DNA of 64,000 nucleotides from contig NZ_CP017081.1 of the NCBI RefSeq assembly GCF_001645685.2, positions 1-64,000 on the forward strand. Reading direction: 5' to 3'. The notes below the pieces were generated by a model. The model worked only from the letters and a program-made list of their open reading frames with translations. It did no database searches and was not told where the DNA came from. The translations under genes and the position numbers were made by a program. The DNA comes from Peribacillus muralis. GTDB lineage: Bacteria; Bacillota; Bacilli; Bacillales; DSM-1321. Position 1 is the first letter of the stretch. The number at the start of each line of letters is the position of its first letter. Of this stretch, positions 63,320-64,000 are shown piece by piece.

Positions 63320-63476
63320 AAAAAATGTGATATTTATTGTTTACTTATCGAATACTCAATCGTTCATAGTGTAGGAGGGGGGCATGGATGAACAAATAAA
63401 TCTGTACTTAAATGAAAAATTGAAGGCTGTGTGTGTCCCATATTTGTTATGTTAAAGAAAAGAAAGGGGATTTGAA

Positions 63477-64000
63477 ATGAGAATTTTTGATGCACATTTT
63501 CATATTATCGATTTTGATTTTCCGATCATCGAAAACCAAGGATATATGCCACCTAGCTATGCTGTAGAAGATTATCAAAATGAAACTGCTGATTTAAATG
63601 TATTGGGTGGAGCGATTGTATCCGGGTCATTTCAAGGTTTTGACCAAGAATATTTATTGAAGGCCCTTAAACAAATGGGATCAACATTTTGTGGCGTTAC
63701 GCAATTACCTTTTACGGTGACGGACGAAGAAATCATACGTTTAAATAAAAATGGGGTAAAAGCACTGCGTTTTAATATAAAACGAGGCGGTTCAGAAGAT
63801 TTATCGAAGTTCGATTACTTTGCCAGGAGAGTATTTGATTTAGTGGGGTGGCATAGCGAGCTTTATATTGATTCAAAAGCGTTACCAGAAATTTCATCAA
63901 CTATTGTAAAATTACCTGCGATTTCAATTGACCATTTAGGATTATCTGAAGAGGGATTACCTCATTTATTAAAGCTGGTGGATAAAGGCATTCGAGTTAA
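63477..64000 (+). CDS. Amidohydrolase-family protein, 3' end beyond window
   Basis: ATG at 63477 behind AAAGGGG; the frame stays open for 174 codons to the window edge. The N-terminus MRIFDAHFHIIDFDFP has the HxH metal motif of the amidohydrolase (TIM-barrel, Amidohydro_2) superfamily, and later GVKALRFNIKRGG, SELYIDSKALP and SIDHLGLSEEGLP fit family strands. Substrate unknown. Confidence 0.88.
   Translation, partial: MRIFDAHFHIIDFDFPIIENQGYMPPSYAVEDYQNETADLNVLGGAIVSGSFQGFDQEYLLKALKQMGSTFCGVTQLPFTVTDEEIIRLNKNGVKALRFNIKRGGSEDLSKFDYFARRVFDLVGWHSELYIDSKALPEISSTIVKLPAISIDHLGLSEEGLPHLLKLVDKGIRV

Overview
This is low-GC DNA from a Bacillus-like member of the Bacillaceae. The evidence is a flotillin/NfeD pair with a sigma-W type promoter, bioY, a BglP/GH1 operon, AGGAGG-type ribosome binding sites, frequent TTG and GTG starts, and insertion sequences of Bacillus type. 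I found no rRNA, tRNA or CRISPR array. Two open genes run off the ends of the window: a reverse transcriptase at the left and an amidohydrolase at the right.

Region 1 (1-6.4 kb) is mobile or defence-like. Minus-strand codons 1-906 of one gene encode an N-terminal archaeo-eukaryotic-type primase domain fused to a reverse transcriptase with a YVDD centre. Behind it lie a broken serine resolvase with palindromic sites, IS debris, and a decayed IS1182-type element that encloses a GC-rich intergenic repeat.

Region 2 (6.4-23.4 kb) is a metabolic accessory region, mostly on the minus strand: an old-yellow-enzyme reductase, short-chain dehydrogenases, two related MFS exporters (one frameshifted in a G8 tract), cyclophilin-like proteins, a membrane cytochrome-like protein paired with a P460 lipoprotein, an exported alpha/beta hydrolase, and a beta-glucoside PTS operon. 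Modules with a LysR regulator facing a minus-strand enzyme recur here and most copies are decayed.

Region 3 (23.4-31.6 kb) looks more like chromosomal backbone: floT/yuaF, bioY, a YusW-like lipoprotein, a hemolysin III protein and an ArsR-DUF2087 regulator. It ends in a small one-TM peptide gene followed by an ABC transporter operon that may be a peptide or bacteriocin locus.

Region 4 (about 32.4-63.3 kb) is the most unusual part. It holds short, unrelated genes: GNATs, GrpB, a VOC protein, small membrane proteins, a CPCC protein, a methyltransferase, Ada, MFS/TetR, HxlR/luciferase-like and others. About 29 copies of one repeat family separate them. The core is an imperfect palindrome, GAACTAAC / about 6-9 nt G-rich spacer / GTTAGTTC. 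It is often present as two cores flanking a hairpin with a T-run, and sometimes preceded by a second hairpin. Stop codons often fall inside or next to the repeat, some genes occur twice, some intervals carry no gene, and a few genes lie in reverse orientation. This looks like an integron-like gene-cassette array with no recombinase in the window. One cassette gene (CPCC family) is split by a 2.4-kb transposon carrying an erythromycin-esterase-like gene. The transposon has imperfect terminal inverted repeats and an exact 8-bp target duplication.
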